64,000 nt of DNA. Origin: Polyangiaceae bacterium (GTDB lineage Bacteria; Myxococcota_A; Polyangia; Polyangiales; Polyangiaceae). The position numbers and the translations under genes were made by a program. Shown here piece after piece: positions 1 to 10,700 of this stretch. How positions within the stretch are numbered: position 1 is the first letter of the stretch; every line of letters begins with the position of its first letter. Where the stretch lies: positions 1,736,001 to 1,800,000 of the forward strand of contig JADJRH010000011.1 in assembly GCA_016712345.1 (NCBI GenBank), given 5' to 3'. The notes below the pieces were generated by a model. That model ran no database searches and was not told where the DNA came from. It saw only the letters and a list, made by a program, of their open reading frames with translations.

Positions 1-847
1 CTTCCATTTCAGACAACAGGGATGGAACAAGAAGCGTGTCACCCGACGCGCCGATACCGACAATTGCGGCTCTGCGCGTGGCGGATGCGGCGAGAAGGGA
101 TCGAAGGTTGGTCTGCGCTCTACCGGGCGCTTCACACCGGGCGGCGAGGGCGGCGGCGCCTTCTGAAAAAGGATTGGCTGCTTTGGCGATGGTCCACAGG
201 ATAGGCGACGCCGCATCATGCCGACCGAGGAGCGCAAGGGATCGTGCCGCGGCAAAATGAGCCTCGGCGTTGGCGGCGGCGTGGGGTGAAATCAGAAACG
301 CCTGAATTTCAGCCGCCAATTCGACTCTACCCAACTGCCCAACGGCCTTGAACGCGCCGATTTGAAGCTCCGCGTTGTTGCTGTAAAGGGCCTGACTGAG
401 CACCGGCCCAGGGTGTACTCCATGAGCTGCGGAGGCCGCAATTCCCAACGTGTGCAGCACCGGTGGACATTCTGAATCGAGAAGCCCAGGGAAGATCTGA
501 CTGGTATGATCCAATGATATCCAACCGAGAGCCGAAGCGACCGCGCGCTGGAGCGGAGGTGCCCCGTCGCAGAGATCGAGAATGTCGGCGATGCCTCGAA
601 GGTCAAACCTGTACACGGCAATGGCTGAAGCCGCGAAGACTTCACCCGGATCTTCATCCACCGCGGCTTTACAGATTTCCCAACCTGTATCACCCGCGAG
701 GCGCAGGCAGTCGAGCTGCGCCTCCAGGCGCTCATCGAGTTTTTCTAGATCGGGTAGATCAAAGTGCGGATCGTGCACGGCGGCCGACCGGGACGACCAA
801 AGAAATGCCGCTTCAACGGCGGATTGTTCAACAACGGAGCGAATCAT
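1..847 (-). CDS. HEAT-like TIGR02270-type protein (3' end outside window)
   Basis: The minus-strand frame opens with ATG at 845-847, 28 bases after the vgrG stop, and stays open to the window edge, giving about 282 residues. It reads MIRSVVEQSAVEAAFLWSSR at the start and is built of alpha-helical, Ala/Leu-rich units such as AAIVGIGASGDTLLVPSLL near the edge. Alternating helical units with a G-A-S-G-D turn recall the TIGR02270 family of HEAT-like proteins, which I know from myxobacterial and pseudomonad genomes beside VgrG genes. Its position straight after vgrG suggests a loading or accessory role for a type VI effector, but that is inference. A tract of five T at about 166-170 must be read carefully: dropping one base creates a false frameshift. 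Confidence 0.72.
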   Translation of the reverse strand, partial: MIRSVVEQSAVEAAFLWSSRSAAVHDPHFDLPDLEKLDERLEAQLDCLRLAGDTGWEICKAAVDEDPGEVFAASAIAVYRFDLRGIADILDLCDGAPPLQRAVASALGWISLDHTSQIFPGLLDSECPPVLHTLGIAASAAHGVHPGPVLSQALYSNNAELQIGAFKAVGQLGRVELAAEIQAFLISPHAAANAEAHFAAARSLALLGRHDAASPILWTIAKAANPFSEGAAALAARCEAPGRAQTNLRSLLAASATRRAAIVGIGASGDTLLVPSLLSEME

Positions 848-875
848 AGGCTGGCACTGCGGGTAAGGCTGAAGG

Positions 876-3110
876 TTAGTTGATGTCGACCTTACTCCCC
901 TTCACTTTGACGGCTCCCGAAGCTTCTACGTTCACGGGGCCATCGCACTTCATGGTGACTTTGCTGGTGGCCTGCACGTTGATTTTGCCGGATCCTTTAA
1001 TGGTAATGTCTTTACCCTCAATGGTAATGTTTCCGTTTTTTTCTACGGTCACCTTCCCATCGCCGACCTGAAGGATAAATTTCTTCCCAACGGTGACCTT
1101 TTTCTCTCCCGTTACAGATTCTGTTTGGTCTTTTGAAACGCTGGTGCTCATGCCGGCGGCCACCTGAACTTCATAATCTTTGCCAACATTGAGCGACTTT
1201 GCACCGCCGACGGCCTCTGAGCTGGCTTTGGCAACAGAGACGGAGAGCCCCCCGCCGACGTCGACTGTTTGGTCTTTTCCAATGCTGTCACTGTGCGCGC
1301 CGCCCACGGTAAAAGTGCTGTCACCCGACACATTGACGGTTTGGTTGGCCCCGACCATTCGATCGGCATTTTGACCAACCTTCACAGCCTCGTTGTTGTC
1401 AATTGACTCGGCGTGGTTGTTGGCAACGTGAATGGTTTTGTCGTGGCCGATGTCTTCTGTTTGGTCGTTTTTGACAACCTTGTCTCGATTGTGACCTACC
1501 TCAAGAGCCTGGTCGTTTCCGATAACGTAACTTTCGTTGTGGACCACTTCTTTGGTTTCATCGTGACCCACCCACTGGTTTTTGTCGTTTTCGATTTTAA
1601 TGGTCCAGTCTTTTTGACCATGCAGGTAGATCTCTTCTTGACCGGCCTTGTCTTCAAACCGAAACTCGTTTGACCCGCCTCCCCCAATGGAAGAGTTGCT
1701 TTTGATGGTACTCTTGGTTTTTTCCGCGGGTAGAGCGTAAGGTGGAACGTTGGCTCCGTGATAAACGCGCCCAACAATGAGGGGCCTGTCAGGATCTCCC
1801 TCAATAAAGTCTACAACCACTTCATGCCCGATGCGCGGGATCCACATGGCACCCCAACCGGCTCCGGCCCACAACTGACTGACCCGGATCCAACAGGAAG
1901 AATTTTCATCTTTCTTACCCTGTCGATCCCAATGAAATTGCACCTTCACCCGACCATGTTCGTCTGTGTGTACTTCTTCGCCGCCCGGGCCCGTAACGAT
2001 TGCTGTTTGAATGCCCTTGATGGTAGGCCGCGGCGTGACAGGTTCAGGACGGAATGGAACGTCGCTTGGGATGCATTGGAAGAAATTGGAGTAGCCCTGG
2101 GTTGTGGATGCTGCACCTTCCATCATTTGCGGCTGCGCTCCCCGGTGTCGAACGCGGGTTAAGAGGTAGGCGCGATTTTCAGCTTCACGCGGATGTTCTG
2201 AAAGGCTGAATGTGTACCCCGCGATCATGCGAAGGCAACCGCTTTCACCGTCGATCGTAATGCGGCGCACCTGCCACGCTTCAAGCCGAACCTGTGCGTA
2301 GGTACCGCCGTCGTCGGGAAGCTCGTATTCGCCGGGATAGTCATACACTTCAAGATCGGTGTCCAAGCTGCCCGAAGTGGTTTGCATGAGCGACAGGCTC
2401 GGCTTTTTGAAGTTGTAATCGGTGAGTGAAACTTTGCCGGGCCGAACTTCTTCGGAGTAGGCAAAACGCGAGACGCTTTCTGAATGCGCCATGGCGCCGA
2501 GCGTCTGGCGAAAAACGATTGAATCGGGGGACGGAATCGGCGCGGGAACGTCTTTGGAGTCTGCCAGAACAAGGGTGTGGGCGGAGTCTGTGTGTTCAAA
2601 AAAGTAGTAGATGCCCTCTTCTTCCATGAGGCGGGAGATAAACGCCAAATCAGACTCTCTGTATTGGACACAATACTCGCGCGTGGGGTGGGAGCCACTC
2701 AACGCCAAACGGTAAGGGGAGATGCCTGCGCCGCCGAGAACCTGTTCGATAATGTCGGGGACAGTCATGTTCTGGAAAATGCGGGTGTCGAACCTGTATT
2801 TCAGGCGAAAGAGGCTTGGTAAGATTGTCAAATGGTAGGTGCTCAACTTTTTACCATCTTCAAGGTGGCGAAAGCGGCTCACGATGCCGTGCACGTAGCG
2901 CGGATCACCCTGATTGGGAGAGAATGATAGAAGAGCGGTTTTCCCAACGGCGCCGGCGGCGACAATGTCTTTGTCTTCACTCGTGAGCCACACGTCAAAG
3001 TGGTAGAGTTCTGACAGCGCTTCTGTTCCGTCAAACTGCGCGACCCAGATGGGAGAAGTGACCCCATCAACCTGAAGAGTAAACTGAGCGTAGTCGCCGG
3101 TGTCAGGCAT
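876..3110 (-). CDS. vgrG: Type VI secretion tip protein VgrG (TssI)
   Basis: VgrG forms the trimeric spike at the tip of the type VI secretion tube and carries effectors. The 744-residue product has the gp27-like N-terminal part (FTLQVDGVTSPIWVAQFDG near the start, then RESDLAFISRLMEEEGIYYF), the gp5-like OB fold (DEHGRVKVQFHWDR, SSCWIRVSQLWAGAGWG, GHEVVVDFIEGDPDRP) and a long C-terminal beta-needle of V-G-x-D/N-x-T repeats ending KVKGSKVDIN. An in-frame GTG lies 9 bases upstream at 3117-3119, but the AAGGG ribosome site is 8 bases from the ATG at 3110, so I chose the ATG. No extra enzymatic domain is visible after the needle, so cargo is probably a separate protein. It lies between a DUF2169 gene and a TIGR02270-type gene, a typical orphan-vgrG cassette. 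Confidence 0.95.
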   Translation of the reverse strand: MPDTGDYAQFTLQVDGVTSPIWVAQFDGTEALSELYHFDVWLTSEDKDIVAAGAVGKTALLSFSPNQGDPRYVHGIVSRFRHLEDGKKLSTYHLTILPSLFRLKYRFDTRIFQNMTVPDIIEQVLGGAGISPYRLALSGSHPTREYCVQYRESDLAFISRLMEEEGIYYFFEHTDSAHTLVLADSKDVPAPIPSPDSIVFRQTLGAMAHSESVSRFAYSEEVRPGKVSLTDYNFKKPSLSLMQTTSGSLDTDLEVYDYPGEYELPDDGGTYAQVRLEAWQVRRITIDGESGCLRMIAGYTFSLSEHPREAENRAYLLTRVRHRGAQPQMMEGAASTTQGYSNFFQCIPSDVPFRPEPVTPRPTIKGIQTAIVTGPGGEEVHTDEHGRVKVQFHWDRQGKKDENSSCWIRVSQLWAGAGWGAMWIPRIGHEVVVDFIEGDPDRPLIVGRVYHGANVPPYALPAEKTKSTIKSNSSIGGGGSNEFRFEDKAGQEEIYLHGQKDWTIKIENDKNQWVGHDETKEVVHNESYVIGNDQALEVGHNRDKVVKNDQTEDIGHDKTIHVANNHAESIDNNEAVKVGQNADRMVGANQTVNVSGDSTFTVGGAHSDSIGKDQTVDVGGGLSVSVAKASSEAVGGAKSLNVGKDYEVQVAAGMSTSVSKDQTESVTGEKKVTVGKKFILQVGDGKVTVEKNGNITIEGKDITIKGSGKINVQATSKVTMKCDGPVNVEASGAVKVKGSKVDIN

Positions 3111-3165
3111 AAAAATCACCCTTCAGACAAAGAAGCGAATTTCAGGGTTGAAATGTGTACGCAGT

Positions 3166-4686
3166 TCATGTTCGCGGCGCGCCGGGCTTTGCGGCGGCTC
3201 TCTCCATGGCCTTTAGAAAATGATCGCCCAGCGAGAGATTGGTAGGAGGGCGAGCCGGTTGAACGGAAAACGGTAACAAAACAGGGGCCGCTCGTTCATC
3301 CGGGGCAAGGGTTAAGTTAAAAGTGGACTTGATATAAGAAGGCGTTGACTTGGCCGCGGGAGGTGAAGGCGCGGCGCGGGGCAAGGGTGCGACAGGTGGA
3401 CTGGGCCGGGAGATGGGAATGGGAGCGTTCGCCTGGCTTTTTAACGGCGACGCCGGTGCTTTTTGGAAGGGTAGAGGAATTCGCCCAACGGCGCCGGCCT
3501 CCGGGTCAAGCGTATGGACGTGACGCTTTTCGTAATGGGTAGGTGCCTCAGTGACAGCGGGCTCCGGGGCGGGCTTGGGGTTGGCCGGAGGCTGCGAAAC
3601 ACCCGCGGCGCCGCGAAGGCGGGCGAAATCGGCCGGACTGAGTGCGGCCAATTGTTTTCCCCACGACTTGGCCGCCGGGGAAGCGAACGGCGTGGGCGGC
3701 GCGATGGGTACACAGTCATCGACGGTGAGGGTTTTGCCTTTTTCGACAGGTGTGTCGGCGGAAGGTTTTGGCTTGGGCGCAGCGCCGGTAACGGGAGCGC
3801 GACGAACCTCATCATAAGAGCGAGGGAATTCCGCCGGTTTTGCCCCGGTTTCAGCCCCGGCGACAACGTGAAACGTGGCAATGTCAGATTCACGCTCTAC
3901 TGGAAAAGAGGCCCTCCACACGAGCCACGCGCGGGTGCGATCCACATCGATTGTCAGGGTGTCGGCCACGAGCGGCAGCGGCCTTCCGGATCGATACTCG
4001 TCGGTGGGGGCGAACACTTTGGCAAGCGCTTGAATGCCGGGTAGTTCTGACTGAAGGTAAGGTAGTTGAAAATGTGTACCCTCAAGCCGAACCCACTCGT
4101 CTCCGTGGAGCTTGGGGACGCGTTGATTGAGAGGGGCCACGTTGAAATATTCCCACCGAAAGTCGGGCGGGAAAGAGACAATGGGATCGGACAAAAATTC
4201 TACTTCACTCTCAAAAGAAACCAGGGCTCGGCGGACTGGTGCATGCGGTGCAACAGCACCGAAATCTCCCGCGAGGGGAAGGCGAGCGGCTTTCGTAGGA
4301 TTGGGTAGATTGACTTTTTTGTCGAGAACGATTGAAGCGCCGCGGGATATCATGAGCCGCACAGGCAGCGATGGGGAGGTTACAGATCCAACGGCTTTTG
4401 CGCTGCCTCGGAGGAGCACGTCCACCTGCGGCTTCCACGGTGCGAGGTCATAATCGGCGGCCGAGGCCGTGCCCAACACGGCTTCTGTGGAGAGGGGAGC
4501 CGGATCAATCCATAACATGGGGCGATCGGGCGTGACAATGAACGTTGCCTTCACAATCACCGCGATGCGCAGCTGACCCCCGGCCCGAAACGCCACGGCC
4601 GCGCCGGCTGACGGCCCGCAGGCGGCGAAGGATATCTGAGGTTTGTTACCCCGTGTCACAGATGGGAGGGTAACACGAGAACGCAC
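3166..4686 (-). CDS. DUF2169 family protein, T6SS accessory
   Basis: This protein of about 506 residues starts with GTG and has an N-terminal beta-rich part with the pattern of DUF2169 proteins, including VIVKATFIV, DYDLAPWKPQVDVLLRGSA and FRWEYFNVAPLNQRV. In known type VI loci DUF2169 proteins accompany VgrG and are thought to act as effector adaptors or chaperones. Residues from about 290 onward form a Pro/Ala-rich, probably disordered region (PKPSADTPVEK, PPVAPLPRAAPSPPAAK), with a short ordered tail (SLGDHFLKAMERAA). It lies 55 bases upstream of vgrG and 96 bases downstream of the RHS gene on the same strand, so one transcript is plausible. The start is uncertain because no clear ribosome site precedes the GTG. 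Confidence 0.82.
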   Translation of the reverse strand: MRSRVTLPSVTRGNKPQISFAACGPSAGAAVAFRAGGQLRIAVIVKATFIVTPDRPMLWIDPAPLSTEAVLGTASAADYDLAPWKPQVDVLLRGSAKAVGSVTSPSLPVRLMISRGASIVLDKKVNLPNPTKAARLPLAGDFGAVAPHAPVRRALVSFESEVEFLSDPIVSFPPDFRWEYFNVAPLNQRVPKLHGDEWVRLEGTHFQLPYLQSELPGIQALAKVFAPTDEYRSGRPLPLVADTLTIDVDRTRAWLVWRASFPVERESDIATFHVVAGAETGAKPAEFPRSYDEVRRAPVTGAAPKPKPSADTPVEKGKTLTVDDCVPIAPPTPFASPAAKSWGKQLAALSPADFARLRGAAGVSQPPANPKPAPEPAVTEAPTHYEKRHVHTLDPEAGAVGRIPLPFQKAPASPLKSQANAPIPISRPSPPVAPLPRAAPSPPAAKSTPSYIKSTFNLTLAPDERAAPVLLPFSVQPARPPTNLSLGDHFLKAMERAAAKPGAPRT

Positions 4687-4782
4687 CGCCGATGCAAGCT
4701 GAATCGAGGCGGCGGCTGATGTTGGGGCGACCGCGCCGGGCTGGATGATTGTTGAGCGCCGGCGCGATTGGGAGTGAGGGGA

Positions 4783-7700
4783 TTACAGAAGGTTGTCGGC
4801 CGCCTGTTTTTTAGGCCGCTTGGACCTGAAGTGTGACATCGCTCTACCCGGTTGAGCGTCGGCTCCGGTGCTGGTGAGGAGCGACTCACTCAACTGACGG
4901 AGTAAACCGTTGACCGCGTTGGCGTTGATTGTTTCGGGCGCATTGGGGGCTTGCCACCGATTGGAAATGGGAGATCTGCGAGAGATGTGATTGTAGAGCC
5001 CTGTATCAATCTGGTGGGCTTGGGTGCCGCGGTCGGAGAAGTCGTTGTTCATCGCGAACGCGAGCCCCAGATTTAGGCTCGTCGTCGCCATCAAATCCAC
5101 ATTTTTCCCCAACTGTCGTGCGGCTTCTTCTGACAGTTCCTTGGCTACCTTGGACGCACCTTTTGTAATGAGTTTGCCTGCGGCCATTCCCAAGCCGCCC
5201 GCGCCCAGGCCAACTGCAATGTCAATGCCCACGTCTTTTCCGAATTGCTCGGGCGTGTAGTCATCGTTCATAAATTTGAGCCCGTTGATGCCCACGGAAG
5301 TGATGATGCTTTCGACAACAATGCCGCCGATGCCGTTGATCACGCCGCCGGCAGCGCCGCCGATGCCACCAATCAGACCGCCTACCAAAAGCCCGGTCCA
5401 CGTTTTCCACGAAGTCCAGTTCCACTTGCTGGCATCCATGGTGCCGTTCGCCGCCGCCGCGCCCATGTACGCGCCGACGATGACACCGATCACGATAAAC
5501 CAGAACAGTTGACCGGAAGGATCGGTGTACACCATTGGGCTGTTGTTGCCGTACGCATAAGGGTTGACCGCCGTTGGTGAGCGGCTGTCGCCCCCGAGCA
5601 GTTGTGCGTCCGGCGACATGAATCGACCGGTGAGCGGGTCATAATAGCGGGCGTTGAAGTAGTAGAGTTGACTGTCACTGTCCCACTCTTTTCCGCCGAA
5701 TTTGGACCGAAACATGTCGGTTCCATCACCGGGAAGATCAATGACCTCCCCGTAAGGTTTATACTCGGCCGATGCCACCACCCAGCCTGCCGCGTCGGTA
5801 ACAAGCGACGACGAACCAATATGGTTTTGGTGGAAGAAGAAGGTACCTTCGACCGGATTACCGGCTCCGTTGGCCCCCGGCGTCAACGCCTGTTCGGCCT
5901 CGCCAATACTCTCTGTTGGATGGTTTTGAGGACCACATGCCGACAGGAATGCCGCCGCGACCAGTGGGGTGAGCCATGCGTACACCGGATTTTTTCGCGC
6001 GAATGCCGTGGGTTGTGGAAGGAAGATCGCCCGTGCCACACTCGCTGTGCGTTTGGCGAATGTTGGGGCGAGCCTCCCGGCGATGATCCACGCGAATACA
6101 AGCGTTCCGAGCGCAGCGAAAAGCCAGACCACCGGCGGCGCGCGACGATGGGTAGACCAAACACCTGCGCGATGAACCGCGGACGCGAACACGCCGGCAA
6201 GGGTGGATGCGGTGTACACTTTGCCCGCCCTTTCAAGGTATTCGAAGTCCATGAGCGCGGCGCCGCTCGGCGGGATTTCGTCGCTGATCGCTGCAACGCG
6301 TCCCGCCGGGCCGAGAACGTAGTTGGTGACCACGCGGTTGCCGTTTGGAAGAAAGGTTACCTCAAACGCCGGCGTGACGTAGTGGGTAATCCTGTCTTTT
6401 GGAACACCGTTGATTGTTTCAACAGCGACATCCACCTTTTTTACGCGTTCACCGGTGAAGTCGTAGGCGAACGTGTTTTTCAGGACGCCGTTTTTGGACG
6501 CAGACAAGAGCCGATTCTCCGGGCCGTAGGTGTATCCAAACGTGGCTCCAGACTTGTACATTTGTGTGCGATTGCCGGACCCGTCGTACAGAACCGCGTT
6601 ATTGTTGACCCAGGTAACTCGGTGTCCTGAGTAGGTGTACGTTTGGCCCTCTTTCGTGGTGAGGTTACCCGCGGCGTCATACCCATACGTCACATTGCCG
6701 TAGATGCCGGTGGCGCCGGTTAGGTTTCCCGCCGGGGAATAGGTGAATGTTTGACTGCGATCGGGGTTTACCCCGTTGGTGAGCTGCGTGAGCTGGTAGA
6801 GAGGATCCCACGCGTACACATAGTTTTGAAATGTTATTTTGGCCTGGTTCGCAGTTGCGTTTCGCTCCGTCAGAAGGCCCGAAAGTCTACCCGCGCCGTC
6901 GTAGCTGAACGTGCTTGTAACGCCGTTTTTGTAAGCAACTTGTTGTATTTGCCCCCTCGGAGTGTACGTTGCATAATCCGCGTACACTTCGTTTCCAACT
7001 TTGAGTTGGGCGAGGTTGCCGCCCACGGCAAACGTACGTGTCAGAACCTTCCCATCGGGGTAGGTGAGGGTTTGCAGTCGACCCTGTGGATCGTAGCTGC
7101 TCTGAATGGTGTACACACTGGAGTCGATGGTAACGACGTTGGTGGCAATCGCCCCATCTGGAGTGTACCCAAACGTGTTTTTTGATGACGGGGTATTGGC
7201 GCCGTAAGGGGTCACCGTCACTTCAGAAAGGCGACCCATGGCGTTTTGTTGAGTTGGGCTGTCGTACGCGAATGTTGTCGTTTCACCTGAAACAATTGAC
7301 TTCTGGGTGACGCGCCCAAGGTCGTCGTAGCTGTAGTTGGTAGTTTTGCCGTTGCCTTCAACCGTTTTTGCGAGCCTTCCCGGAAAGTCATAGTCGTTGC
7401 TCAGAGTACCGCGATCGGGCGAAGTGACCGACGTCACGCGGTTGAGTGAGTCATAAACGGTGGTGGTGGTTCCGCCCGCATCCGCCACCGATGTGCGGCG
7501 ACCCAGAAGATCATACCCGAAGGCCGACTCGTGCCCTTCGGGATCGATCTGAAGCCGCGGTGCGCCTGTCATGTCCACATGTCTTGTCCAACTGCGGGCT
7601 TTCGGCGTGTTCCACGCTTCGGTGGTAATGGTCTTGTAAGTGCAGCCGGTGCAGGCGCCGGTGTCGATGGCGTGGACCATGCGAGAGATCGTGCCGAGGG

Positions 7701-10700
7701 CATCTTTGCTCTCGATGACTCGACCCAACCAATCGCGCGTGAACGTTTGGTAGGTTGCCCATTCGGTGTCTTTGTGGGGCAGCGATTCTTTCCAGACTTC
7801 GCCGAACCCATCGTAGAATTTTTCTGTGACGACAGCGGGTTGAGGGGAAGGTTGCTGCTTTTTTGTTCGCCAAACGCGACCCTGCTCGTCGATGTACTCA
7901 CGTTGCCATTCCCACGAGTCGGTGTTCCAATCGCGACGCGAGTGGATTTCTTGGTAGGCGCCGTCGTCTTCCATTCCCCTGGTAACTCCCAGAACGGGGA
8001 CGACCTGACCGCTTGGTGACGTGCGCGATTTTTGAACCACCCTTCCCAAGCCGTCTAGGCGCGTCGCGTTTGTATTGCCGGAAGCGTCTGTTTGACTTAC
8101 CACCACGCCAAATCGCGGGTCGACTGAATAGGTAGCCTCTTGAGACAGGGTGCCGCCGGTGGTTATTTGTTTGATAAGGAACGTTTTATAAACCGGATCG
8201 TACGTGTTGGTGTCGGTAGTCCCGGTGTTATGCGTGCCCGCAAAGCGCGTGAGCACGTTGCCCACTTCATCATAGGTGAAGACCGTTCGCGGCCAAGTGT
8301 TGTATCGATCGTCATACTGGTAGACTTCAAGCAGATTCATGTTAGCCCAGTTGTAATACCGGTCTACCAACTGGAGGACGTTGGTGCAGTTGCAGGTGTT
8401 GTTGACCATTGTGCAGGACTTGGCCACACGCGTGTAGAGGGGTGTGTTGAGATACCAACCCGCTGTATCGCGACTGTAGCTTGTGCATGTATCAACATCG
8501 TCGGCGGTTGTGTTTTCTAGCCCGCGCTGGTGCAAAATGGTGAGGTTTCCAAACTCGTCATATTCAAACTCACTGACCGTTTTGTACGAATTTGCACCTT
8601 CCACGTGCAGCACTTCTTCTTTTGTGGGCCGGACAAACTGAATAACGCTGCTGTTTGTGGTGTTGCTCACCTGATATGTATAGTCGGTCTTGACGTAGTC
8701 GCTGCCACCCAGCTTTTTGACGGTGCGCGACTTGACTGAGCCGGAGAGCGGCGAAATTTCCTGATGGTATTCTGTCGTGGTGGCAGTGCCCGTGGTTGTA
8801 TTTTCTGCCGTGATGGCCCCGAAGCCCAAGAAGCCCTCACCAAATTGAGCTGTCACAGCCTGGGCATATTTGTAATTGAGATTGATTGTTGAGCCCCAGC
8901 CGTTTGCCGACTGGTAACTTTTAACGACGTATTTGCCGTTTTGCACGTCTGTAAAGGGGTAGAGCGACGCCGGCAGTCCTGCCGTACCACCTTTTGTGTA
9001 CACGGATGAATCGGTCAGTGGCGCGTATTGAACGGTCAGGGTGCCGTTGAGTCCGTTGGTCACCTTTTTGAGATGGTCGACCGGCCCATCACCTTGTGCG
9101 AACAGAACCTGAAAAATCGAAAGGCCGGCGAGGTCGCCGCCCAGCTTTTGACGAATTAGGTCGGTTTTGCCATCACCGTTGTAATCTCCTGGGAATACAC
9201 GGGCGCTGGAGCCATATAGACTCGTTTGAAACCAAGATGCGAGGGGGCCGTTGGGGACGATTTTTTCGAACGTGCCGTCTCCCCGCGATACATAAACCGC
9301 TGCGGGTGTACCCAAGTAACCAAGGGTCGCGTTAACTGCGGGGCGCCTCAAAAAGTCGGTCCTACCATCCCCGTTGAAATCGATTGGGAGGATTTCAGCA
9401 AAGTCTCCGCGGAGTTCGTATTGATACTCGGAGCCAACCGGGGAGACAACCTCCACGCCCGCCCTACCATCTGAAAAATATACCCGGAAGGTTTCATTGT
9501 TGTCGGTGGCCCATCCACCGTGTTCTTGCCGAATAAAATCGGTGATTCCGTCGCCGTTGAAGTCGCCGGGGATGATCCTTGACCCGCCGTCGCTTTTCAG
9601 ATCGTATTGAACCTGATCCCAGTTGTTGGCCACGAACTTGTGCGGCTCAAGCATGCTGAAGTTGAGAGCGGAGTCGGCAAAGTAAATCTGAATTTGGTGC
9701 GACGAGTCATCGTCCCAGTCCGTGTGCTCTTGGCGCAAAAAGTCTGTAATGCCGTCGCCGTTGTAATCGCCCAATATCAGGTGCGACCCGTCATCGGCGT
9801 TCATCAAACATCCAAACCAATTTGTACCGTCGACAGGAAGTTCTTTATAGATGTCTTGCAACTCCCCGGAGTCAAATGGCCCGTATGTGGATCGGTAGGT
9901 TCGCAGGCGGCATTTGCCGTACCAATCGTCGGCAAATGCTCCGTGCGGTTGGGCAATGAACTCGGCCCGACCGTCACCGTTAAAGTCGCCTGTATAAACG
10001 TAATAACCTGAGTTGAAATCGAGCAGGTTGTGCGGGGTGGTCTTGAGAGTAAACGTGCCGTTGCCGTTTGAGATGTATGTATCAAACGTCTCCGACAAAT
10101 CGGCGCCCCAATCGCTGCGTTCTTGCCTGAAAAAATCGGTAAACCCGTCACCGTTGACATCGGTGGGATGGAGAACGGTATAGTTGCCGTTTAGCCGGTC
10201 GTACGGCACATCGGGAGTGATGATGGTGAACCTCCCGTTGCCCGATGAAAGGTACACTTCAAAGTTGTTGGCCGCGTTCCAGGCCCATTGTCCAACCTCT
10301 CGGCGAATGAAATCGGTCTTCCCATCTCCGTTGTAGTCGCCGGGCACAATTTCGGCTCCCGAAGAGTGCATTCGGCCTTGATAGTCGTAGCGCGGGTCGG
10401 CTGAGTTGGGCTCGTCGGCGTCCCACCGCTGAGGCTCCACCGAGATGAACGACTCTCCTTTGGCGCTGAAATATTCAAACTGCGTGGCGGGCAGGCAAAC
10501 GTTTGCCCCGTCGCACTCTTTGACCGTTTGTACCGTGCTTCTACCCGTGAGCGGCGACGTTGTGTACGTGATGCGGTAGTCGCGAACGAGCGATTCACCG
10601 GAGGTTGAATTTTCAATGTACGTTTTGACGCTGTTCAAGCGATAGTAGAGCGACAACTTGTTACCATCGACATACCGCCATTCTGCATCGGGCCGCGTTT

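Noticed and set aside
155..180. Apparent frameshift in the first gene near the left edge
   Set aside because: It came from miscounting the five-T tract on the minus strand; with five T the frame is continuous and the conserved GIGASGD segment is in frame.
4783..5500. Polymorphic RHS toxin tip with immunity gene
   Set aside because: The C-terminal part lacks a known toxin motif and the next gene is a DUF2169 protein, not a small immunity-like gene.
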